From Lineus longissimus (taxonomy: Eukaryota > Nemertea > Pilidiophora > Heteronemertea > Lineidae), in assembly GCF_910592395.1 (NCBI RefSeq), contig NC_088323.1:16169501-16233500 (forward strand): a stretch of 64,000 nucleotides of DNA, read 5' to 3'. This document shows positions 35,008 to 46,218 of the stretch, one piece after another. The translations under genes were made by a program, and so were the position numbers. The notes under the pieces were generated by a model. It searched no databases. It had not been told where the DNA came from and was given only the letters and a program-made list of their open reading frames with translations. Position 1 is the first letter of the stretch. Each line of letters starts with the position of its first letter.

Positions 35008-37744
35008 ATGAACATATACCATGACAGATCTTACTCGGAAAAACCCTCCTTTCTTGGCTTCAAGGCAATTTGCAAGCACTTCTCAAACTTAATCAGCGTA
35101 GGTTTTTAACGCTCCCTAAGAATTTTACTTAATGCGCTGAAGAAAATATACGTTTTTTACCTTGACTTTAATTCATCAACCGATATATCTATCATGCAAT
35201 GTAACCTATTCAAATTACCGAATTCGAGCAGTTGACAGGTTGCTTGATTAGACCCTCCCACTGCGCAAATTCCCGCTGCGGAAAAACTGTGGCTAATGTG
35301 CTTCGACACCTCCTTCACGCAATACGTGGGACAGTTACAAATTAGCCATGTTTAAGGTGTGTCATGATCGGAGTTTTTTAATCTTTCTTCTCATCAAGGT
35401 TATATTGGTTTGGTCTAATTTCCAATGAGAGCGGTTTGTCACTCGAGTTGGCTTTTTTGCATTTTAAACTTCGCCGCGACGGAAAGCCGCATAACAGCGG
35501 CAGCTGGTTTGGCCACCTAGGAGTAAAATGATGAACTCAATTGATAAGTGCTCTTAGCATTGGATGGTTTCATGATTGTAGTCGGTCTATTCGGTTAACG
35601 TCAAACTATTTTCGTTAAAACTTCATAATCGAATGATGTTATAATGCATATCAATTTTGCCCCAGAAATGTTCTCAGAAATGACAGCTTTTTGATATTGC
35701 CCGGGGCTATTCAGGATACTTTTGGGTGATTTTTTTCTTTTTAAAATGGCGTGTGTGTTGCGTCAAGTCAGAACTCTCATCTTGAAAGGGGATCTTCCCA
35801 TGCGGCCGTGCGGAACAACATGAGATGAAAGCGAGCAGGTGCCGATACAACCAAAACCACAAACCTACTTCGTATTGTGCTCTTTGTTGTACGGATTCCG
35901 AGAGGTTGTTTCAGAGAAAAATTCCAAACCTCTCATAATTGAAAATCCGTGTCATTTTCACCGGATTCCAAGAGACTCGCACATTTTATCAACCTTTTCG
36001 CGCTGATGTCAAATATGGTAAAGGGATTCCTTTTAGCGGCAAGAGTGCATTGTAAACATTGCCACGGACGGTGGAGTTGGTAAAAAAAGATAAAAAGTAA
36101 GACTGCTGGCCATTTTACTTCTGATTATAGATTGGCAGGGTAACCCTTGACCACAGTATTCTGCATATCACCCGGGGCTCCACTATCCATCTGACGCCGA
36201 CGGCTATTACCAAGAATGAATGAGACTAAGAATGTGAGAGCTATACTACATCACCTTACCTAGCTTTAGGTAGTACTAGCTTCTGGTAATAGGGGGCATT
36301 GACAATTTCATCGCATGATTCTACTTATTCCAGGGTAGGCCGGCATTGCGGAATGTTGACAGGCCATTCTTTGCTGAAGGTGTTAAGGTGTGTGTGCATT
36401 ATTGAACGCTTAACAAATGAAATACAACACCGCTCTAGCCAGAAAGTAAGATGTATCATGCGGATCAAGTCTAAAAAGGTAGATGATTTATCACAAGTAT
36501 GATTCCAGCCTAACTCGGCAGAATACACTGTGCAATAGCGTGCACTCTCACGTACAAAATACACTGAAGATAATGTGCAATTTCAGCTTGAACTGACTTG
36601 CTGAATCAACATTTATCATCATAGTGCTATCAGTACTATTGTATATTTAATTGATTAAATGGCAGATCTCTCACCATTTGTCGCGCTAAGTCAATCACTC
36701 TGGCGTGAGGAGGACATTCATATGACTAATCGAGCGCGGATGATTACCACGCGGAGGTAAGCCGGATAAGACCGCATCACTGCGTCCGTGAGAAATGACA
36801 AGTGGATGACGGATTAGACCGCGCTTGATAAATTTGGACATTGTTACCGCTCTTGTTGGCCGATTGGGATGACTGTTGGAGCGCGATGAGATACTCTAGC
36901 TTCCTATATATAAGGTCAGTGAATTGTTTGGCAGATACACGCTTTGAAAGGTATACTCTGCATTAGACACAATCATTATGGTCGGAACATGCCTATGACC
37001 TTATCAAAGTGAATTCCGAGTGAGAGATGTTCTTGCATTATGAGAGTTTCTCAATTTGCTCACTGAGAAACGCTTCGCAAAATTTAACAGCAAAATCAGT
37101 CCAGTATCTAGTTCTTTATGCGCCTGGTGCTCTGAACACTGTCAGGGCTTGTTGGGTGACAATGGCAGTTGTAGAAGACCGATGAGGAATGAGAATATTC
37201 CAGTCCGACTATGTACGAACATTGGCCGAGTCAAATATTCTGAAAATGAACATGGACAACTTGTTCGACAGATTTGTGACGCTAACTGATGAGGCATGTA
37301 CAATATATAAGATACTGCCTTTTCTCGATGGGAAAATTGGAAAATGTCTTCTCCCTACATCGATCTGACATGTACAGATAACTGATGCCACTAGTTTATT
37401 GATTATGTTATGATCTAGTAGACGATACTGGAATATTGGTTATCGGATTACGAACTACATGTAATATCCGTTATCGGACATCAAGAAATGAACCAGTCTC
37501 AGGGTATGGCGTCCTTATAATTATCATAAGCAAGGAAATAAAGTGATGATACGAACTTTTAACTCTAACTGTTTGCAAGAAACGTCCAACAAATTTCATG
37601 TATGGTGTCATTGTATCCAGCAGGGAAGTTAGTGATTACAAACTAATATCCTTGATCTGGTTGCAAAAAACAGATATATTTCACGGTATAGCATCCTTAC
37701 TATTATTAACCAAGAGGAAGTACATTTAAGGGGTCGGAGCCATC
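35008..37744. other. Unique sequence, no gene recognised
   Basis: A phrase at 37428-37475 (GATACTGGAATATTGGTTAT, then CGGATTAC) reappears in worn form at 38668-38705, so parts of this stretch may belong to an old repeat interrupted by the 37745 element. No gene is supported. Confidence 0.45.
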
Positions 37745-38356
37745 ATAAAGCTTACATGCATGCCTAAAAACCCTAACAGCCAAGTTAGAAAACTCTAACG
37801 CCCGTCCGCAATCTTTTGAACGACCGGTTAGTCATGTTTCAAAAGCCCTCAGATATGATAGACTACCAGTAGGCCGCATCTACCGTATCTACCAACAGAG
37901 CACTGGTGTGAGCGACAGATCAAATATCTTCGAATGCCACCTCATCAGACAGTTCCACAATACACGCATGGTTTTAATACTAGCAAGCGGGAAATTGTTT
38001 TGCATCTTTAAAACTCGAAAAATAGCTTCGTGCTCCTATAATCATCACAGGGTGTCATGTTCATCTCCTGATTATGTATCTTATGAATTCACTTTGCCAA
38101 TATTGTAAACTGGCGAATTTTAAACGCCACTTTGATATTGAAAATGGTACAGATGGCACAAAAGACGCCATTCTGTCAAGTTTGTACGTGAAATGAAAAA
38201 CTGAAAAATATGTTCGTCTTTAACAACGGCTTCATGGCATAGCGGATAAGACGGCAAGGATCGAATGTCGAGGGTGCCGAGTTCGAACCCGCTCGAGGTA
38301 TATTTTTCATTTTTTCTTTACACGAGAGCGTCTCTGTGACCTGCCTCATCAATGAA
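37745..38356 (+). mobile_element. TIR element with tRNA-like cassette, copy B, right end lost
   Basis: The left end ATAAAGCTTACATGCATG, followed by AACCCTAACAGCCAAGTTAG, matches the left terminus of copies A and C with a mutated TTAA. The body continues through the CCTCAGATATGATAGACTAC phrase and the tRNA-like module. Similarity ends at CTCATCAATGAA near 38356, so the right TIR is missing. Confidence 0.8.
38228..38297 (+). repeat. tRNA-like module in copy B
   Basis: Same module as in copy A: A box TGGCATAGCGGATAAGACGG, B box GAGTTCGAACCC, then CGCTCGAGG and a T-rich run. The B box is closer to consensus here than in copy A. Confidence 0.65.
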
Positions 38357-39540
38357 GTCAACCTAGGTGCATTTCTTCGTTTTGAGATACATGAAATAGG
38401 GAAAATGATACACCGGTTAAATTTTTAGACATCGGTCGCTTTGGCTCCCTCAAAATTCTTTTAAAGATAAAACACCTCCATCGACTAAAAAGGCCTGAAC
38501 CCTGCATTTCGACGTATGGCTTCCAAAATGACCTATACGGCACATCTGCGTTTTGGCCCTGACCAATTAAAACGTATTTCTGACGGCTTCTTCTCCCTTC
38601 TTCAATCTTACTGATCACTGATGTTAGTACGTGCAGTTTACTGAAGATTTTACAACCTTGTAGGCGTCACTAGGATATTGGCTATCGGATTACAAGCTAT
38701 AATATCCTTGATCTTTAGGAAGATAGTTTCAAGAAGCCTTGTCTAAGGTCCAAGCAGACCGTGGGATGTCCTTATCTTTCATTCCGAAATAGCTTCCAAG
38801 AGAACTGTCACTCACCCAAATCTAACGTCCGGAAGACGGCACTCAGGATTCTAGTACAGAATCTATCTCTCTGCATCCATCACTACACGCTACCGAAGTC
38901 ACAGAGTCATGCTTACAGTGCGTAGAAGAAAGGTGTATCAGAGTCCATACGATGAACATTGCCAAACATTAACCAAAATTGTTTGGCCACCTTTTGTGGA
39001 GAGGGGTTCTCCATTGCACACGTTTAGTGCCTTATTGCTGACGAACGCTTTTCTGCCAACAATGACCTGTGATGGCACGGAATTCTCTGACCCATCCCAA
39101 ATTACCAATGGTTTTATATCAGCTCGTTCTGAAGATAAACTGAGATTTAAAAAAAAGGTGTTGTCAAGATGTAGTAGACCTGGGAGTTGTTTAACTTCCT
39201 CGGCGTGATGGAAACACATTATAAATCAACATTTATGGTGACAGAGAAAGAGACATTCCGTGTTTTTGCCAACAACTATAAACCGCCAAATCTTCGCGTC
39301 TCTTTACTTTTACGATTCGCGAACATTTTGGGAAAAGTTTTTCACAATTTAAATTTTAGCCAATTAGGATATTCCTTTCTTTTTTTCAATCATAAAATAA
39401 ATTTTAGCGTTTTTATTTTCAAGAAATCCGCGATAAAACACCGCGAAGGTTTACATGGTTAATGTTGTTATTGCCGTTGTCAACATTGGAAAACTATTAC
39501 TGCTCAGGAAAAGCTCAAAGAAGACGGTTGAGATGTTGTG
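38357..39540. other. Unique sequence with a TTCGCG-type AT-rich stretch
   Basis: Between 39280 and 39440 there are repeated TTCGCG and CGCGAA-like motifs in AT-rich sequence (ACGATTCGCGAACATTTTGG; CCGCGATAAAACACCGCGAA), similar to 4735-4780 and 45575-45600. Probably a relic MITE. No coding exon recognised. Confidence 0.4.
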
Positions 39541-39737
39541 TTAAAGTTGAACTGCATGCACAAAACCAGAGCACCCCATGCGGCAATAGTAAGAAATTCA
39601 AACGACCGAAAGGCCCTTCTGAATACGGCTTGAAACATGATAGACCTCCAATGCTTCAATGCGCTTGATTTCACAAACCAGCAAGCTGTGGACGATGTGG
39701 ATCTTCGCAGAGAATTCTGGAAGGAAAAAAATAAAAA

Positions 39738-39815
39738 GGTCCTCTCATCGGGACTCGAACTCGAGACCTCTAGTTTTATTTGCCAACACTCTTATCCTCA
39801 AGGCCACTGCGCTGC
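39738..39815 (-). repeat. tRNA-like module, left arm of copy D
   Basis: On the minus strand: A-box-like GTGGCCTTGAGGATAAGAGT, B box GAGTTCGAGTCCC with CTCGAG before it, then TTTTTATTTTTTTC after the module. The inter-box region is longer than in a standard class I tRNA, and the stems pair poorly. Confidence 0.6.
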
Positions 39816-40107
39816 TTGAAATGCCTGTCGCTTTATACGCCTTTATAGAATGTGCAAACATTTGCGTGTAATCTTTGTTCAACATCTTTGAGTGACTTCC
39901 AGTGGGCAACTGCAGGAAGAAAATCAGTTTTTCTTTGCTGTGCGTGATTATGTATGCGGAGTCTACGTTTTCTCTTAGCAATGTTCCCCTTTGTCTTGGT
40001 ATCTTCTTCTATTACATGTACTTGAGAACATTTCTGGTTCATCTCTCAAAATAAAGTATACTCGCCATTCATATAAGATATATTTGCTGGCAGCAGTTCA
40101 CAAGAAA

Positions 40108-40178
40108 GCCCCCTAGCTCAGACGTTTAGAGCGTTCGTGTTCTGAGCCCGTGTTCCCGGGTTCGAATCCCTGGAGAAG
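40108..40178 (+). repeat. tRNA-like module, right arm of copy D
   Basis: A box TAGCTCAGACGTTTAGAGCG forms a perfect 4-bp D stem (GCTC/GAGC). B box GGTTCGAATCC matches the consensus exactly, within CCCGGGTTCGAATCCC. The acceptor (GCCCCCT versus GAGAAG) and anticodon stems do not pair. A run of T follows at 40180-40191. Tail-like AT-rich sequence and the arm follow, as in a SINE. Confidence 0.65.
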
Positions 40179-40377
40179 ATTTTTATTTTTTTCTCTTCCA
40201 TAATTCTACGAGACTGTCCGCATTGTCCACGGCTTGCTGGTTTGTGAAATCAAGCGCATCGAAGCATTACAGGTCTATCATGTTTCAGGCCGTATTCAGA
40301 AGGGCCTTTCGATCGTTTGAATTTCTTACTATTGTCGCATGGGACGCTCTGGTTTTGTGCATGCAGTTCAGCTTTAA

Positions 40378-41659
40378 TGGCAGAAAGCTCCAAGACAGTA
40401 ATTTTGGAAGTGACCCATTAAGGCATTTGCCCCCCCCCCTCCACCCCCACGCACACACGAGCAAAGAAATGTCCCTTGAACGTACACATAATTGACACGT
40501 TTAAACTGTTTGCCTTTGTCACGAAAGTATATCTCACATGGTGATTTCTTTCGTTTACTCCACTTTATTTTAGACAAGAATGATACTTCTCTATTTTTCC
40601 TAGATCAATATTTGGTGTCGTATGAAGCACCCCAAAGAATAAAGACTATGTTCCGTGGTTCCTTCTGCTAACTTGCCATGATTTGTAAAGGTATGTCACG
40701 CATTTTGAACATGAGTAAAATGCTAAGGGCATCGCGTGGTGAAGTATACTCGGTGATATTGTAATGCTAGACCTTTCACCTCGGGGCAAGTGAGGCTCTT
40801 ACGCTTGACTCCGCACGTGAGCATGCGACCGTAAAAATGTAGTATACAGCGATATTCTATAGGATGGTGTATTTGCATGAAATGAAGCACAATTCTTCCA
40901 AACTGATGATTGCCCGGCGTTGAGCGCTTTTGCCGAGATTTGCATACAGCAGGGGAGAGTGTTGTCTTCGAGGGAAAAGAGCATGGAGCACTTTCGGTTA
41001 AACTAGTTTTTTACTTTATCAGACCGGATGAGCTGAGCAAAGTGTTAACATTGTAGCAATTTCGACATGAAGCACTAAGTGGAATCAGACCTTAACAGTT
41101 GTTGTGGCGCTGCCCTTTCATGGCTCTAGTTGTGTTGAGGCACGGCGTCCTGTCCGGTGAAAAGCAATGGCCAAATACTGCTACCTCACACCACCCGACT
41201 GACGTTTTTCAGTCCGGCATCGTCCCCACTGACCTATCAATCTTTTCACCATCTATTATCGACATTTTTACCTACATCGACCCGAGTCATAGAAGCAAAC
41301 CCCGTGAAAAAGATACCGGATTTCCTGTCTGTGCTGTTCAAGATAAGCGCTTGAGCTAACAGGCGTGATCAATCCAACAAGATCGCTTAGTTTGTGCTGA
41401 CATAATCCGATTCGATCATTTATTGATTGGTTTGGCTTGGTTATGGAGCTTGGATGAAATATGGTGTTAAATCTGAACTGCGTTCAGAAGTGCAGTCAAC
41501 ATTTACGGCAGAGGTTATCAACCCATTCTAAACGTTAACCCCTGTCCCTGCCTTTATCTTGTGATCCGCCGAATCAGCGCTTCAACCCAAGCATTCCTGA
41601 CCCGGACGATTTCCAATCTATGAATCAGGTCAAGTTCGAGAAACATTCCTGTCTCACGG
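40378..41659. other. Unique sequence, no gene recognised
   Basis: A poly-C tract is at 40430-40439, followed by CCACCCCCAC. Short frames only. Confidence 0.45.
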
Positions 41660-41745
41660 ACTCTGTGGGACTGGAACAAGGGACTTCTTGACGGGGAGGC
41701 TGAATTCCTAACAACTAGACTAGAGCCGCCAGGCGATGTGTCGTC
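41660..41745 (-). repeat. tRNA-derived SINE-like relic
   Basis: Minus strand: A-box-like GGCTCTAGTCTAGTTGTTAG and a degenerate B box TTGTTCCAGTCCC about 38 nt downstream. Stems are not preserved. Less certain than the other relics. Confidence 0.4.
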
Positions 41746-42469
41746 AGGAATAGGCGCGTTAAACCATGTCACATGAACTTGTCTTTTCACTTTACGATGT
41801 TTGTATCAAATGTCACTAGTACAACATCTTAAGTTTTCCTATAACTTACAGTTTTATAATGCACTGCTTGCTTACCATGATCAAACTAGCGGTGGATTTA
41901 ATTAAGCCGTCCTACTCTAATAGCACCTCACACAATGCACTTCCTAACCTAATTACAGCTTTACACTATTTCCCATTGTGTTAATCACAATGATTCAGAG
42001 GCTAATACGCCTTTCCATTCAAACGCGACTCCTGCATCCAACTACCCCTCAGAATGGCCTATCAATCATATATAACTGCTTGCTGCAACACCACAGTCTA
42101 TTATACCTCAATAACAACGCTAGTATTAGCAATAAGAATACGCATGCAATAGCTTGTTTCTGTTACTTTTTTTTCACTAGCAGACATTATTTCTTTCCTT
42201 CACAAATTGAGAACGCTAATCAGGAAAACGTTCCATATCGTGTTGGTCGCATTAATGATAGCTGCCATTGCGGATCAATGTTCAACTTTAACATTATGTT
42301 ACCTTGAAAATGAGGTGAAACCATAAACAAAGTCGAAACCCAAAAGGACTAAGAAATCGGACCAAAATGTAGTTTACGACTCTCCGTAGGTAGGACACGA
42401 CGGTTCCAAGCCCAAGCGTCGTGTTCGCAACGTCTATTGCCCTTGCAAGTTTAAGTATATCGACTCTAA
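41746..42469. other. Unique sequence, no gene recognised
   Basis: A 109-codon frame (41978-42307 plus) has no recognisable domain. No repeat seen. Confidence 0.45.
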
Positions 42470-42835
42470 TGAAAGCTGTTTCGCGGGGACTGGTGTTATC
42501 AAGATTTGCACTTTGATAAGACTGTAGAACAATGGGAATTTAGGCCTTCATGTAGGTGCGAGCGCGGGCTTTGTTAACAGACAATAGACAGTGTATTGGG
42601 CTCGACCTCAATTCTTTAACTGCGAGGTAAAGAAAACGTAACGACAGGAATTTAGGCCTAGGTGCGAGCGGGCTTTGTTTGAACACTATAGATGTATTGG
42701 GCTGCCATGTGAGGAGCAAAAAACTATGGAAGTTCAGGCCTAGGTGTGAGAGGGCTTTTGTGAAAGACAATAGACCGTGTATTGGGCTAGGCCTAAATTA
42801 TCTTGTATGCAAGATTAGGTGTAAAATAGCAAAAT
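42470..42835 (-). mobile_element. Family R locus 10, about three rearranged units
   Basis: Left part GTTTCGCGGGGACTGGTGTT at 42478, then three cores (near 42553, 42655 and 42740). The first unit ends GGTAAAGAAAACGTAACGAC, a complete right end; the next begins GGAATTTAGGCCTAGGTGCG at once. It therefore looks like a full element followed by further partial units, comparable with the ~117-bp arrangement at 54829-55360. Confidence 0.75.
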
Positions 42836-44623
42836 GTTTGAGATCCCGTATAACCCATACATTTCATATGGGAAACCCCGAAGAGCCAATGTGCCCAATT
42901 TGGGAATCCCCATAAGGGAGGATCTTGAAAATCAGCTTTTTAAAAGAAACACCCCCTTTAACTGAAACGGAAATGCGGCGATTACGCGCAAGTGCGGATA
43001 AAGCAAGCGGATACCATGTTATTTGATTTTCTTGCGACATCGCCGTGATTGACAGGCAGATTAATATTGAACGACAACAACAGCTGTGCCTTGTTTGATC
43101 TTGTGTTCCGCCAGGCTGACGGAACACTCGCTCATATTGAATCACATGCTTCGCTGGCAAAAAGTGCAGTTTATAATAGAAACTGCTTTTGGGAAAGAAA
43201 AGCAATATGTTTTATATCAAAATTGTACTACATCATACGTCAAACGTTTCTTTGGGTTACCTGCATGACGTTTGTTAAGACTCAGATTGTCTTCGGGAAA
43301 CATGCTTGTATCGAAACATGATCAAACTGTTGTTGGGTTTAAACATTGGTCACTGAAGATTGAAGCCTGGCGTGTCTGCCAGGCACGAAGAGGACCAAGC
43401 ATTAAGTAAGTAGCGCTAGTATATATCGTTATGATTACTACATATGTAGTTACTGAAAGCTGCAATGATATTCGTCTTGCAATGGTGTTTACAACACTAC
43501 ATTAGGAAGGTTTCGCAAACCACACGCTTATATATATATATATACGAAGTAAGAGCGTCTGTAAGTGTCATCGATCAAGTCCTCTGCTGGTTCAATTAAA
43601 CGACAGTCGTTAATTATCTTCTAGACTTAATAGTCGGAGGAGGAATGGGGAAATGTTCAAAAGATGTTGTCGATATATCAAAGTAAAAGTACATTCTTAT
43701 GCACTTCCGCTGAAAGTGGAAGCATATGGTTCATATCACAATGTTGTGTGTATAAAATGTTCGACATATTTATTTTACGGATGTATACTTACAAGCTAAT
43801 TTGTTTTTGTGGCAGTGAGTGAAAGGGTGGCGTATGCTTGATAACCGCCCATGTGAAACTCTCTCCATACACTGACATTCTCAAAAGTCGGCTTCAGACT
43901 TCGTTTTTTCAGAGCCACTTTGATTTGGTTGCGCGGCGCCTTGATCATGTTTTTAAAACGGCGCTGTTTTAATGTTATTTATCATTATTTATTCATATTT
44001 ATGATTTGATTATACAACAGGCAGAAAAAATTCCATAAGTTAAGATCGTATTAAGTTTTGTGTCAGTGTGCAGTCCAGCATTCTCAAGTTTCCTGGATGA
44101 TTCTCAGATTGTATTCAAAACTACACACATCATAAATAAGAATCTTATGATTAAAGAATCTTATCAGGTTTTCGCCCTGGGAGTCCGGGTCACACGTATG
44201 GATTTTACGGCGACAGACTGAAGAAAGCCGTGGCCCTCCAAATTTCTAAATCCATAGATCATCCTGCTCTGCGCAGAACATACAGAACGTTGATTGATCT
44301 TTACTCCCCAGCGAGTCCATAAAATGTCAGCTTCTGTGTACCATCATCGACCACTGAAGACAATATCCTGTAGGACACACTGACATGGGGATGGACCGGA
44401 AAGATGGCCACTGATCGCGAGGAAGATAGCTTGGTGCGATTCGATGAAGACCAATGTCAAGATTCGCCATGCATGGTTAAAGGAGCATGCATGCTCGAAT
44501 CGTGAGGGGGTCAGCTGAAAATATTCTAGCATCACTGAGCTGATACTGTTCCTGATATCCAAGTCAAGCTAAATGTCATGCAGATGGCCGCTCGATATGC
44601 TTTGTATACAAAGGGCATGTGGC
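42836..44623. other. Unique sequence, no gene recognised
   Basis: A TA dinucleotide run is at 43528-43544. Frames up to 113 codons (42864-43205 minus) are unrecognised. Confidence 0.45.
43528..43544. repeat. TA dinucleotide microsatellite
   Basis: An uninterrupted TA run of about 17 bases. Confidence 0.85.
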
Positions 44624-45155
44624 AAAAAGGCCTTGTCGCTGCTCGGATAGTTCAAATAAATGCAATAGTCTCACTCTGACTACACAATGGTATTGTTGGA
44701 AAAAGGCCTTGTCGCTGCTCGGATAGTTCAAATAAATGCAATAGTCTCACTCTGACTACACAATGGTATTGTTGGAAATAGGCCTTGTCGCTGCTCGGAT
44801 AGTTCAAATAAATGCAATAGTCTCACTCTGACTACACAATGGTATTGTTGGAAAAAGGCCTTGTCGCTGCTCGGATAGTTCAAATAAATGCACTAGTCTC
44901 ACTCTGACGACACAATGGTATTGTTGGAAAAAGGCCTTTTCGCTGCTCGGATAGTTCAAATAAATGCACTAGTCTCACTCTGACTACACAATGGTATTGT
45001 TGGAAAAAGGCCTTGTCGCTGCTCGGATAGTTCAAATAAATGCACTAGTCTCACTCTGACTACACAATGGTATTGTTGGAAAAAGGCCTTGTCGCTGCTC
45101 GGATAGTTCAAATAAATGCACTAGTCTCACTCTGACTACACAATGGTATTGTTGG
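44624..45155 (+). repeat. Seven-unit 76-bp tandem array
   Basis: Seven head-to-tail units start at 44624, 44700, 44776, 44852, 44928, 45004 and 45080. Each contains AAAAAGGCCTTGTCGCTGCT, then GGATAGTTCAAATAAATGCA, then CACAATGGTATTGTTGG. They differ by isolated substitutions; ATGCAATAG in units 1-3 becomes ATGCACTAG in units 4-7, which gives the direction of spread. The sequence after the array (ATTCAGTACGTATTGACAC, then AACAGCGGAGGCCTTTTA) matches the right half of the family T MITEs, so the array seems to have grown inside a family T copy. Confidence 0.92.
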
Positions 45156-45255
45156 AATTCCTATTCAGTACGTATTGACACAATTTCAAACTTTAAAAAA
45201 ATCAATTACAAATTTTTAAATATTTAACGAACAGCGGAGGCCTTTTATACAGCAG
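45156..45255 (+). mobile_element. Right half of a family T MITE after the array
   Basis: ATTCAGTACGTATTGACAC, an AT-rich stretch with CAATTACAAATTTTTAAAT, and AACAGCGGAGGCCTTTTA correspond to 59918-60004 of the clean copy. The terminal TTAA is mutated to TTTA. Confidence 0.55.
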
Positions 45256-46002
45256 GGTAAGTTGATTGTCACTAAAAATGAAATTCCAAAAGTCCGATCG
45301 CCTTTATCTCGTAATCTGGCATTTCAGTCGCTGAGATTTCGCATATTGCACCTGTCCATGTTGTATGTATCACATCCGGACAAACAATGATACATTCAAC
45401 TTGCTAAAAAACTGCTTTTTCTTTTGGCCACGTCACAGTAAAATTGCGTTTCTCGTCCCCCCGCCCGCTACAATTGTGACCGCCGCCAGGAAGATATTTT
45501 CATATTATGGTACATGAGGCCACTGCTTCATAATGACACCCGGGAAATATTATAGTGTTGACATTTCATTTTCGCGACTCGTGATTATTCGCGAAATTAA
45601 AACACTAAACGTCCACAAAATATTGGAGGTTTAAAATAGCACGCTTGGACTCGGAAATTCCTGCACTGATGACGACGAGGTTTGCACATCTTGAACCGAT
45701 ACCTTATGTCAACAAGGTATTATTGTAATTGGTAATCCCCATGAGTGACTACAGAATTAAAGTCAAAAGTATTCTGATTTTATAATGTGATTGAGGTTTT
45801 ATCAGGAGAGTGGAGAAGTCTGGAGACATTTATAGAAATCGCAACTCCCACACACTCACGACACGTACTGTGTGTCAAGGAAAATATGCCCTTCTTTTGA
45901 TTTTAAGTAACTTCTTGGGTACGAACTGAAGCCGTATCCTCTTTCTTGATTATGTAGTCCATTTACTATTTGTGTAGAGTGAATTTCTCCGAGTCAAATA
46001 TC
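45256..46002. other. Unique sequence, no gene recognised
   Basis: A TTCGCG-type scrap near 45575-45600 is the only repeat-like signal. Confidence 0.4.
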
Positions 46003-46218
46003 ATTACGTTTTTTGCCATAAATGGTTTAGGCCTAAAAGTTGTTTCGAGGGGGTCGATGGTATCAAGATTTGGCCTGACTACCTTTGATAAGACTGGAAG
46101 CAGAACGACGCGAATTTAGGGGTGAAGGTGCGAGCGGGCTTTGTCTGAACACAATAGACCGTGTATCGGCTCGGGTCTGGACTCTTTTAACTGCGAGGCA
46201 AGGGCCAAACAACGAAAT
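46003..46218 (-). mobile_element. Family R locus 11, single-unit copy
   Basis: From ATTACGTTTTTTGCCATAAA to CCAAACAACGAAAT, through TAGGCCTAAAAGTTGTTTCG, GGGGTCGATGGTATCAAGAT, AGGTGCGAGCGGGCTTTGTC and ACAATAGACCGTGTATCGG. Minus orientation, moderately diverged. Confidence 0.75.

Larger units (their letters stand above)
39541..40377. mobile_element. TTAA-flanked palindromic element with two different tRNA-like heads, copy D
   Basis: Bounded by TTAA (39541-39544 and 40374-40377). Ends are TTAAAGTTGAACTGCATGC and its inverse. Inverted arms of about 190 bp (39541-39737 and 40179-40377) are roughly 90% identical by eye, with shared phrases ATCAAGCGCAT and AGAAGGGCCTTTCG. Toward the centre, each arm carries a tRNA-like module transcribing outward, and the two modules are not copies of each other. 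Between them (39816-40107) is unique AT-rich sequence. The terminal TTAAAG-TGA-TGCATG resembles copies A-C, so all four are probably one superfamily. Confidence 0.85.

Noticed and set aside
40108-40178. Functional tRNA gene
   Set aside because: The D stem and B box are perfect, but the acceptor and anticodon stems fail, and it lies inside a transposon arm followed by a SINE-like tail.
43528-43544. TATA-rich promoter
   Set aside because: A pure TA run is better read as a microsatellite, and no gene start lies nearby.
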